A stretch of 22,043 bases of DNA from a virus. The notes beneath the pieces are model-generated. The model saw nothing but the letters and a program-made list of their open reading frames with translations, was not told the DNA's origin and did no database searches. The position numbers were made by a program, and so were the translations under genes. How positions within the stretch are numbered: position 1 is the stretch's first letter; the number at the start of each line of letters is the position of its first letter. The stretch covers positions 1 through 22,043 of the IMG/VR virus record IMGVR_UViG_3300030106_004130, one strand, 5' to 3'. Shown piece after piece: positions 20,311-22,043 of this stretch.

Positions 20311-22043
20311 ATGGCCTCAAACTTTGATTATTCAGCTTATTTCGATACAGCAAGTAGAGCCAGTAAAGTAGGCACAATAGAATCTATGCTATCAGGTGTA
20401 GCATCAGGTTTAATTGCTATACCAAAAGGTTTCTTTTCACTAGGTGCAAGTCTTATGGACCTTGGTGTCAACAGCGGCAAAGCTGCTGCTGTAGAACAGT
20501 GGTTTGATGATCTTACAGAATTTGATGAGAAAGCAGAAGCAACAGCTGCTGGTAAAATTACTGAAGCATTAGTTAACATTGGTATACCTGGTGGTATTGC
20601 ATTTAAATCTGCTAGCGGTATGGCAAAGACTGCAATGCTTGCAGGTAAAAATAATAAATATGTTAGATTAGGAAATAAAAAATTAGTTGATGCAGCTGAC
20701 GAAGCTTTAGAACTTACCGCTAGAGGTAAAGGCAGACAATTTATTGCTGGTGCTATAGGTGGTGGTATTGCAGAAGGAGTTTTTGTAGGTGATGCAGAAG
20801 CTATTGGTACATTTGGAGATCTCCTTGGTGGTCCAACTAAGATAGATAGAAGTGACACGGACCCAGATGCAACGAGAGAAATATTAAATAGAATTAAATT
20901 TGGTACAGAGGGTGCATTATTTACAGGTATTTTAAGTGGTACAGGTAGAGTTATTAAAAAAATAACAAACAGGAACCGGGGATTAGATACTGCTAATTCA
21001 CAATTAGATAGATGGATAGATAAAGTTGCAGAAAAATTTAGAGCACGTAGTGGTAAGACAAAAGAATTTTTTGATATAGAAAGACAATCTATTGGTGCTC
21101 AAGCAGCTGATGCAAACGTTGCAAGAAATTTATCTAGAGAATTAGACACAGATATAGACAAATTATTTCCACCGATGCGTACAGTATTTAATAAACAATC
21201 CGCAAAGGAAAGAACAAAATTTTTAGGTGACGTTAACGATGCATTATTGTCAGGAGAAGCAAGACTTGGTGATGATGGCGTTGCAGCTTTTGGTGAAATA
21301 GATGAGGTAGCAAAACAAAAAGTTATTGATGGCATAAGAAAATTTGCACCAACTAAAGAAGCAGCAGAGGAATTAGAAAAATCTATTCTTGGTGGACTAT
21401 CTATTATGAGAAGTAAATGGTCTGAGTTGTTTTCTAAACTTGGTGGATCATTAGACGCTGCGGATATACAAGCATTTAAATCATTATTCGGTGGTAAGTT
21501 TAAAAATTATTTAGGTTCTACATACGACATATTTCAAGACAAAAGTATTTTACCTTGGTTAAGATACAAGCCTGCAGCAGAAGCTGTAGAAAATGCTAAA
21601 ACATTATTTAAAGATAGTGCGAGACAGGCAGGTAAAGAAATTACAGATTTAGAAGCAGAGCAAATTGTAAACAATGTATTAAAAACTGCAGGACTACCTA
21701 AAGGTTTAAGAATGGATAAACCTTCGGATGCATTATTTAATATACCAGATTTTTTTGTAAACAGAACAGCATTAGACGATGCTGTTAAAAGAGGTGGTGT
21801 ACCTAGAATATCAATTAGAGATTTAGAATCGGCAGCCGATAGAAAAGTATTTGATGATTTGTTTGGTAAACAAAAAAATCCTATGCAAACAATGATAGGT
21901 GGTATGGCTAAACTATCTTTAATTACAAGACGTAATTTATTTTACGATGATCTTATAAAAAAGAATGATGAAGTATCTGCAGCATGGAGATCTGCTACAG
22001 ATAAACAAACAGTTGCACAACCTATGTTTGCTAGATCAGAAGC
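20311..22043 (+). CDS. Large probable internal virion/ejection protein, 3' end outside the window
   Basis: The ATG at 20311 follows a GAGG site, and the frame stays open for 577 codons to the end of the window. The product starts MASNFDYSAYFDTASRASKV. Weakly hydrophobic glycine-rich segments occur at about 31-53 (ASGLIAIPKGFFSLGASLMDLG) and 143-163 (FIAGAIGGGIAEGVFVG). The rest is charged, helical sequence with SQLDRWIDKVAEKFR, IERQSIGAQAADANVARNLSREL, KERTKFLGDVNDALLSGEA and WSELFSKLGGSLDAADIQAF. This resembles the very long internal or ejection proteins that close such gene blocks, with membrane-active stretches inside a helical protein. No transglycosylase or peptidase motif is visible in the part present; the missing C-terminal part may hold one. 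Confidence 0.65.
   Translation, partial: MASNFDYSAYFDTASRASKVGTIESMLSGVASGLIAIPKGFFSLGASLMDLGVNSGKAAAVEQWFDDLTEFDEKAEATAAGKITEALVNIGIPGGIAFKSASGMAKTAMLAGKNNKYVRLGNKKLVDAADEALELTARGKGRQFIAGAIGGGIAEGVFVGDAEAIGTFGDLLGGPTKIDRSDTDPDATREILNRIKFGTEGALFTGILSGTGRVIKKITNRNRGLDTANSQLDRWIDKVAEKFRARSGKTKEFFDIERQSIGAQAADANVARNLSRELDTDIDKLFPPMRTVFNKQSAKERTKFLGDVNDALLSGEARLGDDGVAAFGEIDEVAKQKVIDGIRKFAPTKEAAEELEKSILGGLSIMRSKWSELFSKLGGSLDAADIQAFKSLFGGKFKNYLGSTYDIFQDKSILPWLRYKPAAEAVENAKTLFKDSARQAGKEITDLEAEQIVNNVLKTAGLPKGLRMDKPSDALFNIPDFFVNRTALDDAVKRGGVPRISIRDLESAADRKVFDDLFGKQKNPMQTMIGGMAKLSLITRRNLFYDDLIKKNDEVSAAWRSATDKQTVAQPMFARSE

Noticed and set aside
20337-21335. Minus-strand open frames of 173 and 78 codons at the right end
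   Set aside because: They sit opposite a continuous + strand frame starting at 20311 that fits gene order and has a ribosome-binding site; their Ser/Pro/Ala-rich products look like antisense of Gly/Ala/Lys-rich coding sequence.
1-22043. Signs of lysogeny or mobile elements (integrase, repressor, attachment site, transposase)
   Set aside because: No matching protein motif or terminal inverted repeat was seen, and gene order is that of an uninterrupted virion-structure region.

Overview
The window looks like one strand of a tailed bacteriophage genome (Caudoviricetes), specifically its virion-structure region. Every convincing gene lies on the + strand, the genes are packed with short gaps or TAATG/ATGA overlaps, and the products read as structural, tail-adhesion and internal/ejection proteins. 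No transposase, integrase, rRNA or tRNA is visible, and portal, terminase, major capsid and replication genes would have to lie outside the window. The DNA is visibly AT-rich (A/T third positions, TTA leucines, AGA arginines), and several protein types resemble those of uncultured marine phages, pelagiphages and cyanophages. A marine phage of an AT-rich host such as SAR11 or Prochlorococcus is my inference, made from memory of these families without a search.

Layout. (1) 1-4262: the end of an unknown gene, then head-tail adaptor-like and virion proteins. The last of these carries a cupredoxin-like ligand pattern, Trp-Gly motifs and tandem beta repeats. (2) 4271-8047: a tail-fibre-like protein, a small beta protein and a 907-residue glycine-rich protein with three domain copies. 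(3) 8079-10395: a small tail-associated protein and a second glycine-rich protein with two domain copies. (4) 10425-12377: three overlapping genes for 2-oxoglutarate/Fe(II) dioxygenases. (5) 12378-12483: the only sizeable intergenic gap, with a hairpin and promoter candidates. (6) 12484-22043: a large nozzle/hub-like protein followed by a tightly coupled set of small and helical, glycine/motif-rich proteins that I interpret as internal virion or DNA-ejection components. The last gene runs off the window.

How it may work together. TTGACA -35 boxes with a TATA-type -10 box at 16-17 bp sit in or at the end of the gene preceding blocks 2, 3, 4 and 6. This suggests that the adhesin genes, the oxygenase cassette and the hub/ejection genes can be transcribed as separate units. 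The oxygenase cassette directly follows two adhesins rich in X-Pro-Gly, which suggests that the phage may hydroxylate its own tail proteins. A cupredoxin-like site in a nearby virion protein and an unusually cysteine-rich adhesin are further uncommon chemical features. These functional links are hypotheses from gene order and motifs, not demonstrated facts.
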